Notes: generated by a model not told the origin, from the letters alone. Shown: positions 8,532 to 18,587, counted from the first letter of the stretch. The stretch is 64,000 nt of DNA from a cyanobacterium PCC 7702 (GCA_000332255.1 KB235926.1:611547-675546); one strand, 5' to 3'. Made by a program: numbers and translations.

Positions 8532-10547
8532 ATGGCTGTTGCAACCCAAACCCTTGAAGAACTTTGTATTAACTCGATTCGCTTCTTGGCAATTGATGCC
8601 GTAGAAAAGGCAAAGTCTGGTCACCCAGGACTGCCGATGGGCGCAGCACCAATGGCATTTGTACTCTGGGATCGCTTTTTACGGTTTAACCCCAAGAATC
8701 CCAACTGGTTTAATCGCGATCGCTTTGTCCTGTCTGCCGGGCACGGCTCAATGTTGCAGTATGCCCTGCTTTACCTGTATGGTTACGAAAGCGTCACCAT
8801 TGAGGATATCAAGCAATTCCGTCAGTGGGAATCAAAAACTCCAGGACACCCAGAAAATTTTATGACTCCTGGTGTGGAAGTTACCACCGGTCCCTTGGGT
8901 CAAGGAATTGCAAACGGAGTCGGCTTGGCCATAGCAGAAGCACATCTAGCCGCAAAGTTCAACAAACCCGATGCCAAAATTGTTGACCATTACACCTACG
9001 TAATTCTGGGTGATGGTTGCAACATGGAAGGTGTATCTGGTGAAGCCTGTTCCCTGGCAGGACACTTGGGATTGGGTAAGCTAATTGCTTTGTACGACGA
9101 CAATCACATTTCTATTGATGGTTCCACCGATATTGCCTTTACTGAAGACGTTTCCAAACGTTTCGAAGCTTACGGTTGGCACGTATTGCACGTTGAAGAT
9201 GGCAACACGGATTTAGAAGGAATTGCCAAAGCGATCGCACAGGCAAAAGCAGTTACCGACAAGCCTACTTTGATTAAAGTAACGACCACCATCGGTTACG
9301 GTTCTCCCAACAAAGCAAACACGGCTGGAGTTCACGGTGCTGCTTTGGGTAGTGAGGAAGTAGCTTTAACCCGCCACAACCTGAATTGGCAATATGAACC
9401 TTTCGTTGTTCCAGAAGATGTTCTCAAGCATACCCACAAAGCAATTGAACGCGGTGCAGCTTACGAAGCAGAATGGAATAAAGCTTTTGAAGCTTATAAA
9501 GCCAAATATCCCGAACTAGCTGCGGAATTTGAACGTTACCTAAGCGGTAAACTACCGGAAGGTTGGGATAAAGTTCTTCCCACCTACACTCCCCAAGACA
9601 AAGGAGTAGCCACTCGCAAACACTCGGAAATTTGTCTCAATAAATTGGCAGCTGTTTTACCAGAGCTAATAGGTGGTTCAGCAGACCTGACCCATTCCAA
9701 CCTCACTGAACTCAAAGGGAAAGGCGATTTTCAAAAAGGACAGTACCAAAATCCCAACATCCACTTTGGAGTGCGGGAACATGCTATGGGCGCCATTTGT
9801 AATGGTATAGCGCTGCATCGTTCTGGATTAATTCCCTACGGCGCTACCTTTTTGGTCTTTACAGACTACATGCGTCCTGCTATCCGCTTGTCCGCTCTTT
9901 CTAATGCTGGTGTAATTTGGGTGATGACCCACGATTCCATCGGACAAGGTGAAGATGGACCAACGCACCAACCGATTGAAACTTTAGCTTCCCTGCGAGC
10001 CATTCCCAAGCTGACAGTGATTCGCCCCGCAGATGGAAATGAAACTTCTGGTGCTTATAAAGTAGCTGTTGAAAGAGCCAAGCAACACCATCCCACTCTA
10101 CTGGCGTTTACCCGTCAAAACGTTCCCAACTTAGCAGGTACGTCGATAGAAGGCGTGACTAAGGGCGGCTACACGGTAGTCGATTCTGAAGGTACGCCGG
10201 ATTTGATTTTGATCGGTACTGGTTCGGAATTGGGTTTGTGCATCGCTGCAGCTGAGAAACTCATAGCCGAAGGTAAAAAAGTCCGCGTTGTTTCATTACC
10301 CTCCTGGGAACTATTTGAGGCCCAGGATGCAGCTTATAGGGAGTCTATTTTGCCAAAAGCTGTTACCAAGCGCTTGGCAGTGGAAGCTGGTACTAGTTTC
10401 GGCTGGCATAAGTATGTGGGTACAGAAGGCGATACCATCAGTATTGATGGTCGCTTTGGCGCTTCCGCTCCGGGCGGTGTTTGTATGGAAAAGTTTGGCT
10501 TTACTGTCGACAATGTCTTAGCTAGGGCTAGGAAGCTGTTGGGTTAA
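8532..10547 (+). CDS. tkt: Transketolase
   Basis: Thiamine-diphosphate enzyme that moves two-carbon ketol units in the Calvin cycle and the oxidative pentose phosphate pathway. The 671 residues are full length. The N-terminal pyrophosphate-binding domain shows [11 protein letters not shown] and the TPP motif beginning [13 protein letters not shown]. The pyrimidine domain carries the FGVREHAMG segment with the catalytic glutamate, and [16 protein letters not shown]. The C-terminal domain is present. It lies 259 bases after fabF, with a clear terminator behind it. It is probably transcribed on its own. Confidence 0.97.
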   Translation: MAVATQTLEELCINSIRFLAIDAVEKAKSGHPGLPMGAAPMAFVLWDRFLRFNPKNPNWFNRDRFVLSAGHGSMLQYALLYLYGYESVTIEDIKQFRQWESKTPGHPENFMTPGVEVTTGPLGQGIANGVGLAIAEAHLAAKFNKPDAKIVDHYTYVILGDGCNMEGVSGEACSLAGHLGLGKLIALYDDNHISIDGSTDIAFTEDVSKRFEAYGWHVLHVEDGNTDLEGIAKAIAQAKAVTDKPTLIKVTTTIGYGSPNKANTAGVHGAALGSEEVALTRHNLNWQYEPFVVPEDVLKHTHKAIERGAAYEAEWNKAFEAYKAKYPELAAEFERYLSGKLPEGWDKVLPTYTPQDKGVATRKHSEICLNKLAAVLPELIGGSADLTHSNLTELKGKGDFQKGQYQNPNIHFGVREHAMGAICNGIALHRSGLIPYGATFLVFTDYMRPAIRLSALSNAGVIWVMTHDSIGQGEDGPTHQPIETLASLRAIPKLTVIRPADGNETSGAYKVAVERAKQHHPTLLAFTRQNVPNLAGTSIEGVTKGGYTVVDSEGTPDLILIGTGSELGLCIAAAEKLIAEGKKVRVVSLPSWELFEAQDAAYRESILPKAVTKRLAVEAGTSFGWHKYVGTEGDTISIDGRFGASAPGGVCMEKFGFTVDNVLARARKLLG

Positions 10548-10569
10548 CAGTTCACGAATATCTTTGTTA

Positions 10570-10600
10570 AAGGTGGGCTATCTGCCTGCCTTTTTTATTT
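10570..10600 (+). terminator. Rho-independent terminator after tkt
   Basis: Bases 10570-10578 (AAGGTGGGC) pair with 10584-10592 (GCCTGCCTT), nine pairs including two G-T wobbles around a five-base loop, followed by a T-rich run. Confidence 0.8.
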
Positions 10601-10661
10601 TCAAGAGCACAAAAATGCAAAAAATATCACAATTGCTTCTAGTACCTTTTTGATTTTGGTA

Positions 10662-11066
10662 ATGGCAATGATACAAAACTCAGAACACACTTTGAAAGTA
10701 GCTTACCAGGCATTTGAATTTTTTCAGCATGGTTTGGCTACCGGTGAATGGCATTCATTTTTAGATTTACTTACAGAAGACTTTACTTTTTGGTTCCCAA
10801 CGGGAAAATTCCACGGGTTGAATGTTGGTAAGCAACGAGCACGAGAGTTTTTTCAATATGTTTCACAAGCTTTTAGTCCGGGGTTAAAGTTGTTTCCTCC
10901 AGATCGCGTTACCAGTAATGAAACCACGGTGGTATTTGAATTTCGAGACGAGGGACTTTTATTCGGACAACCTTACAAAAATCGAGTTGCGGTTTCCTTT
11001 GATGTGCGTGGAGATAAGATCTGCAGTTATCGAGAGTATTTTGGTAGTGATGGCAAATCTAATTGA
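10662..11066 (+). CDS. NTF2/SnoaL-like cone-fold protein
   Basis: The 134 residues from ATG 10662 (a second ATG is at 10668) have the pattern of the SnoaL/NTF2-like superfamily: an N-terminal helix, LDLLTEDFTFWFPTG, then FHGLNVGKQRAREFFQYV, then strands VVFEFRDEG and NRVAVSFDVRGDKI ending in YREYFG. Such proteins form a cone-shaped pocket and include isomerases, polyketide cyclases and ligand-binding proteins. No specific substrate can be inferred. It lies downstream of the tkt terminator and converges with the gene at 11087-11596. Confidence 0.75.
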   Translation: MAMIQNSEHTLKVAYQAFEFFQHGLATGEWHSFLDLLTEDFTFWFPTGKFHGLNVGKQRAREFFQYVSQAFSPGLKLFPPDRVTSNETTVVFEFRDEGLLFGQPYKNRVAVSFDVRGDKICSYREYFGSDGKSN

Positions 11067-11086
11067 TTTTCCTTTCTGCTGTCAAG

Positions 11087-11596
11087 CTAATTGTTCTCTG
11101 CTATTTTGCGGTTGAGTTCTATGCATTTAGCCTTAGCTGCTTGATAGGCTTGCAGGTAGTCTTTACCACCTAACATTAGATCTCCGTAGTATTCGTAAGG
11201 TGCATCGCCGTATACCGGCAGAGGATTATCTTCTGGATAATCTTCCTTCGATTCTTCGACGATCGCTCTCAATTTTTTTACTGTTAGATAATGTGCAGGA
11301 AAATACCAAAACTCTTCCGTATTTTTATTGAAATAGGGCCAGCTGGGATCGACAATACGATCGCCTAACTCAATCCAACTGTGTTCCCTGGGTTGGTAGG
11401 GCGCCCTTTTCACCACCAAAAAGCCCTGAACGTAAATAGCTCCCTGGGTGACTAACGCTGCTTTGTAAGCGTTATCAAACGGCTTTTTAGCCTTGCTGTT
11501 AATGCGAGCGGCTATTTCAATCGAAAGGGCTTGGTCTAATCTTTTCTCCATTAGCAGTAAAAATAACAGCGAGCAGCTACTACCAGATCCTAACAT
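11087..11596 (-). CDS. Conserved cyanobacterial hypothetical protein
   Basis: I do not recognise a named family, although similar proteins are, to my memory, widespread in filamentous cyanobacteria. The 169 residues have a hydrophobic N-terminus, then helical and strand segments. The stretch REHSWIELGDRIVDPSWPYF resembles the His...Asp portion of transglutaminase-like folds, but no partner cysteine is obvious. A GGGGAT ribosome-like site precedes the first ATG; a second Met (MEKRL, from 11551) is the alternative start and would remove the hydrophobic leader. Confidence 0.6.
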   Translation of the reverse strand: MLGSGSSCSLLFLLLMEKRLDQALSIEIAARINSKAKKPFDNAYKAALVTQGAIYVQGFLVVKRAPYQPREHSWIELGDRIVDPSWPYFNKNTEEFWYFPAHYLTVKKLRAIVEESKEDYPEDNPLPVYGDAPYEYYGDLMLGGKDYLQAYQAAKAKCIELNRKIAENN

Positions 11597-11674
11597 TTAT
11601 ATCCCCGCAGCAGCTGCTTTCCTGTTGAAGAAGAAAATCTGAAATTGTCAGCTTTTTTACCTGAATCGGTAAAT

Positions 11675-12460
11675 CTAAAATAAGACGGTAGCACAATGGA
11701 AATGGGGAGTCAGTACCTCCCGAAAGTTATTTAAAGAAGTATTGCCCAAAACTTTTGCACCAAAAAGGGCAAATGTCATAATTAGTTGAGGCTCGACCAT
11801 CTCTTTAACGGTCGTTGTTGGTGGAAGGTGAAGGCAGTGAGCACGAAGATGCTTGAGGATGCGATCGCCGTACCAACTTCGCCGCACTGGTATAAATAAA
11901 AAACTACAACTGCTAATTGCAGCAATGGCGCACAACAATATTAACAACCCCACTGCTTGGTTTTGGGAAATTCGCCACAGCGTCATCCCCATACCTGCTA
12001 ACAAAACGGTCAACACCGGTAATGCGGATAAAAGTTGTATGTTTTGAGCTTGTTCTGGAGGTACGAGCAGGCCAAGATCCACCAAACGTTTGTACATGGG
12101 AAATGTAGCATGTGTAACAGATGCTCTCATTTGACTTAGGCTACCGTTAAACTTGGCCAAAAGCAAAATAGACTTTTCTAAAGGATCGCAATCCTTAGGA
12201 AGAGCGGTTTGCAATTTTAAGGAGCGTGTTTTTGGATCTGGTAGTAAATATCCGCGTTCTACCAACTTAGCGATCGCTGTATCGATGGCTCGTATTTGTC
12301 CGTTTGCCAAGTACGCCATTTCGTAGATACTCAGGGAGGGAGGTTCACTATCAAAATTGTTTTGTAATTTGCGCATATAAGTACGTACAATCAAAGCAAT
12401 TATATTGGTAGCAATTGTTAAAAAAGTATATAAACTCAGAGCATACAGATCTGCAAACAT
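11675..12460 (-). CDS. TIGR04222-type membrane protein
   Basis: The 261 residues contain an N-terminal membrane segment (about 5-27) and then SIYEMAYLANGQIRAIDTAIAKLVERGYL, the winged-helix-like segment that defines the TIGR04222 domain. Two further membrane segments occupy about 145-165 and 170-190 (LLSALPVLTVLLAGMGMTL; GLLILLCAIAAISSCSFLF). TIGR04222 proteins often end in a Gly/Cys-rich tail; this one ends instead in ordinary sequence. Function is unknown. It is monocistronic as far as can be seen. Confidence 0.7.
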   Translation of the reverse strand: MFADLYALSLYTFLTIATNIIALIVRTYMRKLQNNFDSEPPSLSIYEMAYLANGQIRAIDTAIAKLVERGYLLPDPKTRSLKLQTALPKDCDPLEKSILLLAKFNGSLSQMRASVTHATFPMYKRLVDLGLLVPPEQAQNIQLLSALPVLTVLLAGMGMTLWRISQNQAVGLLILLCAIAAISSCSFLFIPVRRSWYGDRILKHLRAHCLHLPPTTTVKEMVEPQLIMTFALFGAKVLGNTSLNNFREVLTPHFHCATVLF

Positions 12461-13002
12461 GAGGAACTAATAAGAAGTGATTGTTAAGTTACGCGGGAAA
12501 CCTGCAAAAAGAAAAGGCGTGCAACCCTGCTTGAGATGTAACTTTTTATCTAGTACAGTTTTGTTTACGTCCAGAAATTAGGATGGGTCCCGCCCAATTT
12601 CCTTCACATCAAATGAAAAATTTGATTGGGAGACGAGCATTTAAGTCTATTAATAATACTTGTAGATTGTCCGAGATCGAAAGATTACTTCTCTTCACAA
12701 AGAATTTAAAACGAACTGGTAATTTTTTTCATAAATTTCTGATAAATGAAGAACTTCTCTTTATAAAGACTTGACAGACAGCGGCTAAATTTTTCGAATT
12801 TTTATCAAAATCATCTCTAAGAGGGATATTAACCACCTAAAGCGCGAACCCTACAAGAAAGAGAAAGGCATTGTATCTATTGTATAAACTTTCAACCACG
12901 AGTTAATTCCGGCTGCGAGTATGAACCAGGCAGCTATCAGACACAAAAAATTTTAAAATTAAGTCAGAAAGCAATATTATCAAACTATCCTGGAAATTAC
13001 TT
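12461..13002. other. Long intergenic region, no supported gene
   Basis: These 542 bases separate the divergent TIGR04222 and 2TM genes. A 63-codon frame at 12583-12774 (plus strand) has no family resemblance and no good ribosome site, so I do not call it. Nothing else stands out apart from AT-rich runs near 12720-12800. Confidence 0.4.
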
Positions 13003-13260
13003 ATGCCTCCTCGCTGGCCTCGCAAACCAGATCGTAACGATCCTGCTTATCGCAAACTAGACGATCGCATGAATTTTGCCGTACATGTGGCAATATTTGC
13101 AGCTTTTAACTCGGGTTTGTGGTTTTTTCATAACCTTCTCCAAGTTAGTTGGGAATGGTTACCCTGGTTGACAGCAGCTTGGTTAACTGTGTTGTTGGGA
13201 CATCTAATTTATATTTTTGCGATCGCAGACTATTCTCCCATACCTCCCAAATCTTCTTGA
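13003..13260 (+). CDS. 2TM domain-containing small membrane protein
   Basis: The 85 residues begin with a basic, hydrophilic stretch (PRWPRKPDRNDPAYRKL) and then form two transmembrane helices (about 27-48 and 53-75) joined by a short Trp-rich turn. This is the layout of the 2TM domain family (pfam13239). Members occur alone or fused to histidine kinases or LytTR regulators; free ones have no known role. It lies 84 bases upstream of the DUF3181 gene in the same direction. Confidence 0.75.
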   Translation: MPPRWPRKPDRNDPAYRKLDDRMNFAVHVAIFAAFNSGLWFFHNLLQVSWEWLPWLTAAWLTVLLGHLIYIFAIADYSPIPPKSS

Positions 13261-13344
13261 ACTGGCAGCGAGCAGAGTTTGCTGGTTAGTTGAGCGATAA
13301 TAAATATTAGTTGGGAAGTTACTCCTGTTGATAGGGGCATTGTT

Positions 13345-13656
13345 ATGGCTAAAACTAACACCTCAGAACTACTGGAAAAGTTAGCGGCCGAGATCGGTGA
13401 AAATATTTACATTGATATTGCTAAATGGCATCTTTATCTTGCCGATGCCAAGTTGCATAAAGTTGTTGCAGAGCAAGTCTACCCTTTAATTTCTGCGGGT
13501 AAATCTGTAGAAGAAGAGGATGTTATCCAAGTACTGCAATCTATCCCAGTGAAAGTAGGCGGTGGAAGAAGGGAAATTCCCCTAATTGATTTGCTACCCT
13601 TGCAATGTCAGGTCAATTTGGTAGATATGCTGGAAAAATACCAGCGAGAAATGTAA
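13345..13656 (+). CDS. DUF3181 family protein
   Basis: A compact 103-residue cytosolic protein found in cyanobacteria and plastid lineages. It shows the family features NTSELLEKLAAEIGENIYIDIAKWHLYLADAKL at the N-terminus and a C-terminal IPLIDLLPLQCQ segment. No catalytic motif is visible and no function is established. It is preceded by the 2TM gene; the region downstream is not coding. Confidence 0.8.
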   Translation: MAKTNTSELLEKLAAEIGENIYIDIAKWHLYLADAKLHKVVAEQVYPLISAGKSVEEEDVIQVLQSIPVKVGGGRREIPLIDLLPLQCQVNLVDMLEKYQREM

Positions 13657-13959
13657 TTTGTAATTTTGTTGTTTTTCTTAACCAAGAAATTCCTAACTAA
13701 GTATCGGTACTTTTGAGAAAATAGAGACTGATACCTAGTTTTTTCATGGCTTTAATTTTACCTAACTTTTGGAAATTTTGCTATTGCAGCTACCTGTGCG
13801 GGTAAAAAATTAGTTGTCTCTTAAGATTTATTTTTGACAAGTTGAGAACCTCAAAATTCACTAGAAGTTAGTTATCTTAGGATTATCTGTAAATGAAAAA
13901 AGCTAATAAAAAAACTGTTTCTACAAGTTCTAGCAGTAACTGCTGGGGTTGAAAACAAG
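13657..13959. other. Intergenic region, nothing recognised
   Basis: Just over 300 bases between the DUF3181 and TM2 genes. AT-rich, without a supported open frame, repeat or terminator. Confidence 0.35.
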
Positions 13960-14466
13960 ATGAAAGCAGAAAAAGATTCCGACAAAGAACATCAAGAGCG
14001 CCTGCTTGTTTCCTACATCTTGAATGCAGCTTGGTTTTTCGGCTTGGGTGGATTGCACCGTTTGTATAATGGCAAAATAGGAACAGGTTTGTTGTGGCTG
14101 GTAACCTACGGTGTATTTGGTGTAGGTCAGTTTGTAGATCTTTTTTTTATTCCCAAGATGGTAGAAGAGCACGAACTGCAACTAAAGTTAAAAGCAGGTT
14201 TGTCTCCTTTGGGTGTACCTTCACCACAAACAATTGTTGCTTCACAAGTATACCATCCTCAAGGTAACCAACTCCTAGTCAAATTGATCGAAGCGGCAGA
14301 AAGTAGGGGTGGCATGCTGACTGTTACCCAGGGTGTGAAAGCAACTGGAGCTAGCTTTAGCGAAGTAGAAACTGCGCTGCGGGAGATGGTCAAAAGCGGT
14401 TATGTGAGGATAGATAACGACCCCATTACCGGAGCTGTTACCTACTATTTCCACGAACTGGGCTAG
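13960..14466 (+). CDS. TM2 domain-containing protein
   Basis: The 168 residues start with a charged stretch, then the TM2 domain (about 14-65). Its hallmarks are visible: two hydrophobic helices, [18 protein letters not shown], and a [12 protein letters not shown] segment. The C-terminal half (about 105-168) looks like a small winged-helix module ([38 protein letters not shown]). Such TM2-plus-helical proteins are common in cyanobacteria, but their function is unknown. Its stop overlaps the end of the convergent DUF2996 gene by four bases. Confidence 0.8.
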   Translation: MKAEKDSDKEHQERLLVSYILNAAWFFGLGGLHRLYNGKIGTGLLWLVTYGVFGVGQFVDLFFIPKMVEEHELQLKLKAGLSPLGVPSPQTIVASQVYHPQGNQLLVKLIEAAESRGGMLTVTQGVKATGASFSEVETALREMVKSGYVRIDNDPITGAVTYYFHELG

Positions 14467-15062
14467 TTTCTTCCCAGCCACTTTTGGGCGTCCAAGCGCT
14501 GTAACAATCCCCATATTAATAACTCTAGGGTAACTTTACGCTCGTCGATTAAGAATGATTCTAAAACGCTGGGTTGTTTTCCTTCGTAACAGGAAAATGC
14601 TTTTTTGCCTTGAATATTTTCGTCGGGGAAATACAGGCGAAAGTGACGCACGCCGTCTGCAAAGTCACCGACAATTTGCCAGCATTCGCCCAGTTGTTCC
14701 ATCCCTCGCACGGGAATTTTCTGCTTGACGAAAGACAGCTGTAAATCTTTCACGCCTTTAGCAGCGATCGCCTTTTGTAAAGCTGGCAAGTAGTCTTGCT
14801 GAATGAAATCTGCAAATGGCTTATCTTCAACTCCTGGTGCTTTTTCTTTTTTTACTGCTTTTGCTTGCGAGACAGGTTTTTCTTGCTTGGGCGCTGTAGT
14901 TTTAGCAGTATTGGGGTTTGTTTGTGGATTGGCGACTTTGGGATCTAGCGCGTTGGAATTAGGAATGTCTGTCGCTTCTGGTGAGTCGGTGCTGTAAGTA
15001 TGTTCTTCAGCGACGGTAGGAGTCGCCTCTTTTGCTTGCTCGTGATTGTTTTGTTGTGCCAT
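14463..15062 (-). CDS. DUF2996 domain-containing protein
   Basis: The first ~95 of 199 residues are low-complexity (Ala, Thr, Pro, Lys, Glu rich) and probably disordered. The C-terminal ~100 residues form the DUF2996 domain: [40 protein letters not shown]2996 is confined to cyanobacteria and plants; I do not know an assigned function for it. The gene follows the MoaD-like gene and thrC in the same direction (76-base gap), so it may be a read-through member of that transcript. Confidence 0.8.
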   Translation of the reverse strand: MAQQNNHEQAKEATPTVAEEHTYSTDSPEATDIPNSNALDPKVANPQTNPNTAKTTAPKQEKPVSQAKAVKKEKAPGVEDKPFADFIQQDYLPALQKAIAAKGVKDLQLSFVKQKIPVRGMEQLGECWQIVGDFADGVRHFRLYFPDENIQGKKAFSCYEGKQPSVLESFLIDERKVTLELLIWGLLQRLDAQKWLGRN

Positions 15063-15137
15063 TCTCTGGTCAATCCTTTGTCTAGCTGGAGGAGCGATCG
15101 CTTTCCCTTGACGATATTTGCCTGTATTTTCCTGCGA

Positions 15138-15413
15138 TTAACCACCGGCGACTGCGGGGACAATACTGACTTCGTCACCATCTTTTAAAGGTGTTGCTGT
15201 TCCTTCTAAAAAGCGAATATCTTCGCTGTTGACGTACAAATTTAAAAACCGTCGCGGTTGTCCTGCTTCATCACACAGGCGGGATTTGATTCCGGGACAT
15301 TCTTTTTCCAAACAATCCAACAGTTCTGCAATTGTACTGCCATGACATTCTAAAGCCGCTTGGTTGTTGGTGAATTTCTGCAAAGCAGTAGGAACTAAAA
15401 CTTTTACAGCCAT
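15138..15413 (-). CDS. MoaD/ThiS-family sulfur-carrier-like protein
   Basis: A 91-residue ubiquitin-like beta-grasp protein ending in the diglycine (VAGG) that is needed for adenylation and thiocarboxylation in MoaD, ThiS and CysO. The core pattern is visible: [42 protein letters not shown] and [16 protein letters not shown]. It lies 41 bases downstream of thrC and is probably co-transcribed with it. That pairing, together with CysO-type carriers in other bacteria, suggests a thiocarboxylate donor for an amino-acid pathway rather than molybdopterin synthesis. This is inference. Confidence 0.85.
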   Translation of the reverse strand: MAVKVLVPTALQKFTNNQAALECHGSTIAELLDCLEKECPGIKSRLCDEAGQPRRFLNLYVNSEDIRFLEGTATPLKDGDEVSIVPAVAGG

Positions 15414-15454
15414 AAATCCTCAATTATTCAATTAGTTGTGGGTTGTTACGTTAA

Positions 15455-16753
15455 TTAGACGAGTACTTGTTGCCATTCTAGACGTTCTAAGGTGCGAGAA
15501 CGTTCTAGGGCTTGCTCAAAACTATCAAGTCTAGCTTCTATGGTTAGAGGTTCTCCAATATAACCGTGCACTGCTTCTTGAGTTTTCAAGCCATTGCCGG
15601 TGATATAGACCACTGTCGTTTCCTCTGGATCTATTTTGCCAGCTTCTATCAATTTCTTTAACACGGCTATGGTTGTACCACCAGCTGTTTCGGTGAAAAT
15701 ACCTTCGGTTTCTGCTAGCAACTTGATGCCTTCTATGATTTCAGCGTCTGTTACTGATTCAATGCTACCACCTGTTTTCTTGGCTATTTCTACAGCGTAA
15801 ATACCATCTGCTGGATTACCAATGGCAATGGATTTGGCTATGGTGTTGGGCTTGACTGGCTTAATAAAGTCACGTCCTTCTTTGTATGCTTGGGCTATGG
15901 GCGAGCAACCTTCCGCTTGAGCGCCGCTGAATTTCACTTGCTTGCCTTCCACTAAACCGACTTCTATAAATTCGTTGAAGCCTTTATAGATTTTTGTAAA
16001 GAGCGAACCTGATGCCAAAGGCGCAATAATATGGTCGGGTAGCTGCCAGCCCAATTGTTCGGCAACTTCAAAACCCAGGGTTTTAGAACCTTCAGAGTAG
16101 TACGGACGCAAATTGATATTGACAAAACCCCAACCGTGGGTGTTGGCAACTTCTGAACAAAGGCGGTTCACTTGATCGTAGTTGCCTTTTACCGCCATTA
16201 AGGTCGGGCTGTAGATCAAGCTACCCAGTATCTTACCGGCTTCCAAGTCGGCAGGAATAAATACACAACAGTCTAATCCGGCGTGGGCAGCAATGGCGGC
16301 GGTAGAATTGGCCAAGTTGCCCGTGCTCGCACAAGAAACTGTGGTAAAACCCAATTCCCGTGCTCTAGTCAGGGCAACCGATACTACCCTATCTTTAAAG
16401 CTGAGGGTGGGCATGTTGACGGCATCATTTTTTATGTAAAGCTTGTTTAGACCCAAGCGGCGAGCTAAGCGTTGAGAACGTACCAAAGGAGTCATACCAG
16501 TTCCCACATCAATGGGATTTTCGCTGTGTACAGGCAAGAATTTTTGATAGCGCCACATGGAATGGGGTCCTGCTTGGATCGTTTCCCGGGTAACGCTGTG
16601 GCGAAGGGCGTTGTAGTCGTAGATTACTTCCAGCGGACCAAAGCATAGCTCGCATACGTGGCTTGCTTGGAGTTCGTATTCTTGACCGCACTCTTTACAC
16701 TTGAGGGCTTGAAAAGCGGCTGCTTTGGTTTGGGTATTGATTGCCTGAGTCAT
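15455..16753 (-). CDS. thrC: Threonine synthase
   Basis: PLP enzyme that converts O-phosphohomoserine to threonine. The 432 residues have an N-terminal zinc-ribbon-like segment (C19-x2-C22 and C34-x2-C37), as in plant-type threonine synthases, then the fold-type II core. The PLP lysine is K120 in TLSFKDRVV, and the phosphate-binding ASTGNLANS loop follows. It heads a likely transcript with the MoaD-like gene. The start is the ATG giving MTQAINTQT. Some threonine-synthase paralogues act in other beta-replacement reactions, but this sequence looks canonical. Confidence 0.93.
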   Translation of the reverse strand: MTQAINTQTKAAAFQALKCKECGQEYELQASHVCELCFGPLEVIYDYNALRHSVTRETIQAGPHSMWRYQKFLPVHSENPIDVGTGMTPLVRSQRLARRLGLNKLYIKNDAVNMPTLSFKDRVVSVALTRARELGFTTVSCASTGNLANSTAAIAAHAGLDCCVFIPADLEAGKILGSLIYSPTLMAVKGNYDQVNRLCSEVANTHGWGFVNINLRPYYSEGSKTLGFEVAEQLGWQLPDHIIAPLASGSLFTKIYKGFNEFIEVGLVEGKQVKFSGAQAEGCSPIAQAYKEGRDFIKPVKPNTIAKSIAIGNPADGIYAVEIAKKTGGSIESVTDAEIIEGIKLLAETEGIFTETAGGTTIAVLKKLIEAGKIDPEETTVVYITGNGLKTQEAVHGYIGEPLTIEARLDSFEQALERSRTLERLEWQQVLV

Positions 16754-16942
16754 GAACTAGCTCTCCCTGGATGTCCGTCATCTGTCGCTTGATGCTAGCA
16801 CGAGTAAAAATACCAGTCAAATATATCCGATATTTTTTGTCGGGATTGCTTGCTACTGTTTGTGGAAATGAAAATACCTAAGAAGTACTTGACATTACCC
16901 CAGCAATAGCTGCTATATTATCAAAGGTGACATCGTGCGCGT

Positions 16943-17014
16943 TGGGGCGTAGCCAAGCGGTAAGGCAGCGGGTTTTGGTCCCGCCATTCCTAGGTTCGAA
17001 TCCTAGCGCCCCAG
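16943..17014 (+). tRNA. trnQ-TTG: tRNA-Gln (TTG)
   Basis: A 72-base cloverleaf. The acceptor TGGGGCG (16943-16949) pairs with CGCCCCA (17007-17013), with G as discriminator. The D arm is GCC...GGC. The anticodon stem GCGGG/CCCGC encloses loop TTTTGGT, giving anticodon TTG. The T arm has CTAGG-TTCGAAT-CCTAG. CCA is not encoded. Confidence 0.95.
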
Positions 17015-17066
17015 TAAAAATTGGTAAGTACATCGTTAACTTACAAATTCCTTGGCAAACACAACA

Positions 17067-17546
17067 TTACTTTTCGGGTGATTTTAGAGCCCGGTCGAGG
17101 ATGCGGCGAGCTTCTTCTGCTTTAGTTTTTGCTTCTTGATAGCGTAAGTTTGCCTGGGCGAAATTTTTGAGTACTTTAAAACCTTCCTTGAGGCGAGTAA
17201 TTTCTTCTTCCGTGACTGCCTTTTCAGAAAAGAGGATATCAACTTGTTTGCGAATTTCCAATGCTTCCAGACGGGATTCTTGAACTTTGAGCTTGAGAGT
17301 AGCTAGATTACTTAAAATCTGGACAGCTTGTGTAATTTCATCTTCTTCAGTGCTTGTGTCCATCGGTACTTCCTTGACCTCAATTAGTTGTTGAGGGCCA
17401 AATCCGTCCTCTAATTGTGTGGGTAACTTACCTTCTTCCATAAGTTGCATCAGCCGATCCATTGCTTTTTCGCGGGCTTTAGCTGAATCTTTACCAGGAA
17501 CGGTGATAATAATTTCTGGGCTTTGAGGAAGAGTGTACTGAACCAT
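17067..17546 (-). CDS. Conserved cyanobacterial hypothetical coiled-coil protein
   Basis: The 159 residues from the Met beginning MVQYTLPQSP have a beta-rich N-terminal part (EIIITVPGKDSAKAREKAM) and a long helical C-terminal half (about 75-155) rich in Glu, Lys, Arg and Leu, likely a coiled coil. An eight-residue longer start (17570) is possible, but the MVQYTLP beginning is how I recall homologues starting. I recall it as widespread in cyanobacteria without an assigned role. It lies 45 bases downstream of glyK on the same strand. Confidence 0.65.
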   Translation of the reverse strand: MVQYTLPQSPEIIITVPGKDSAKAREKAMDRLMQLMEEGKLPTQLEDGFGPQQLIEVKEVPMDTSTEEDEITQAVQILSNLATLKLKVQESRLEALEIRKQVDILFSEKAVTEEEITRLKEGFKVLKNFAQANLRYQEAKTKAEEARRILDRALKSPEK

Positions 17547-17591
17547 ATCTAGGCATGCTTTAAAAGCCAAGGGGACTATTTTATCATGAAG

Positions 17592-18587
17592 TCAACAATC
17601 ATTCTTTGGTTGATAAACTTTGCCAATGCTATGGTCAGAATTAATCTCTACAACTAAATCGACTAATTCTGGAGATGTGGCTAATGGCTTGATAAATAAT
17701 TCTGGGTGCAGAGAAAGCCAAAAATATTTGACAAATTGCTCGATTTGTGTATCTGTCATTCCGGCTTTCCCAGCGGCGATCGCTTGTTTTTCTGCTTGTT
17801 GGCGCCATTTCAGGCAAAGGTGATAATCTTGGGGGTAAAACAAAATTAAGGAATCTAGTTTTTGCCACAGCGGTAGGTAGTCATGTAGTTTTTGGTTCAT
17901 ATCTCGGGCAAAAGCTTTATCCGCTGCAGTGACAATTGGTGGTGGTGCGTTTTCAAAGGTGAGCGGATCTATTGGTCGTACACCTACAAACCAACCTTCA
18001 AAAAGTAGAATATCCACCTGGGAGACGATTTCTGGAGTTGTGCGCTCGCCAGCGCCATTGTATGCTGATTTATCAAAACGGGGAACAGCTACTGGAAATT
18101 CCTGGTGACGGATTTTATCCAGGATGGTGATACCTAGTTCTACATCGTGGGTTCCTGGTGGGCCGCGCCAAATCAAACGGGGATCTTGCTGTTGCAACTG
18201 CAGGCGATCGCTGTAGGTTTTGTACAAATCATCCAAAGACAAATTCAGACTGTGGTATCCCAAATTTTGCAAAATTGAACAGACTGCCTTGCAGGTCGTT
18301 GTTTTTCCTGTTCCTTGTCCTCCCAATATCCCTTGTATAAAAGGACGCGAAGTTTGTTGTCGATGCCATGCTAGTCTCATTGCCAAAGGTAGCCATAATT
18401 TCTCTAGCATCTCCGAGATATTACTGCTTTGCAATCCCAGTTGAGATTGACAAAAATCCCTCACATCCTCTTCCAACTTCTGAAATACTTCTTGGGGAGA
18501 ACAAGCTTGCCTTGGTATAATTTCTTCTATAATTTTCGCCGTTAGCCCAAAAGCTTCGCAACTGCTCGTATAGTTAGCATGTGCCAT
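17592..18587 (-). CDS. glyK: Glycerate 3-kinase
   Basis: Phosphorylates D-glycerate to 3-phosphoglycerate, the last step of photorespiratory 2-phosphoglycolate salvage. The 331 residues show the P-loop GGQGTGKTT at 89-97, NLSLDDLYKT (the uridine-kinase-like second motif), VAVPRFDKSAYNGAGER and ILLFEGWFVG. This matches the plant/cyanobacterial GLYK family rather than the bacterial GarK type. Its ATG shares one base with the stop of ycf20 (TGATG), indicating translational coupling. Confidence 0.9.
   Translation of the reverse strand: MAHANYTSSCEAFGLTAKIIEEIIPRQACSPQEVFQKLEEDVRDFCQSQLGLQSSNISEMLEKLWLPLAMRLAWHRQQTSRPFIQGILGGQGTGKTTTCKAVCSILQNLGYHSLNLSLDDLYKTYSDRLQLQQQDPRLIWRGPPGTHDVELGITILDKIRHQEFPVAVPRFDKSAYNGAGERTTPEIVSQVDILLFEGWFVGVRPIDPLTFENAPPPIVTAADKAFARDMNQKLHDYLPLWQKLDSLILFYPQDYHLCLKWRQQAEKQAIAAGKAGMTDTQIEQFVKYFWLSLHPELFIKPLATSPELVDLVVEINSDHSIGKVYQPKNDC

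Noticed and set aside
12583-12774. 63-codon frame as a gene
   Set aside because: No family resemblance, poor ribosome site and random-looking composition.
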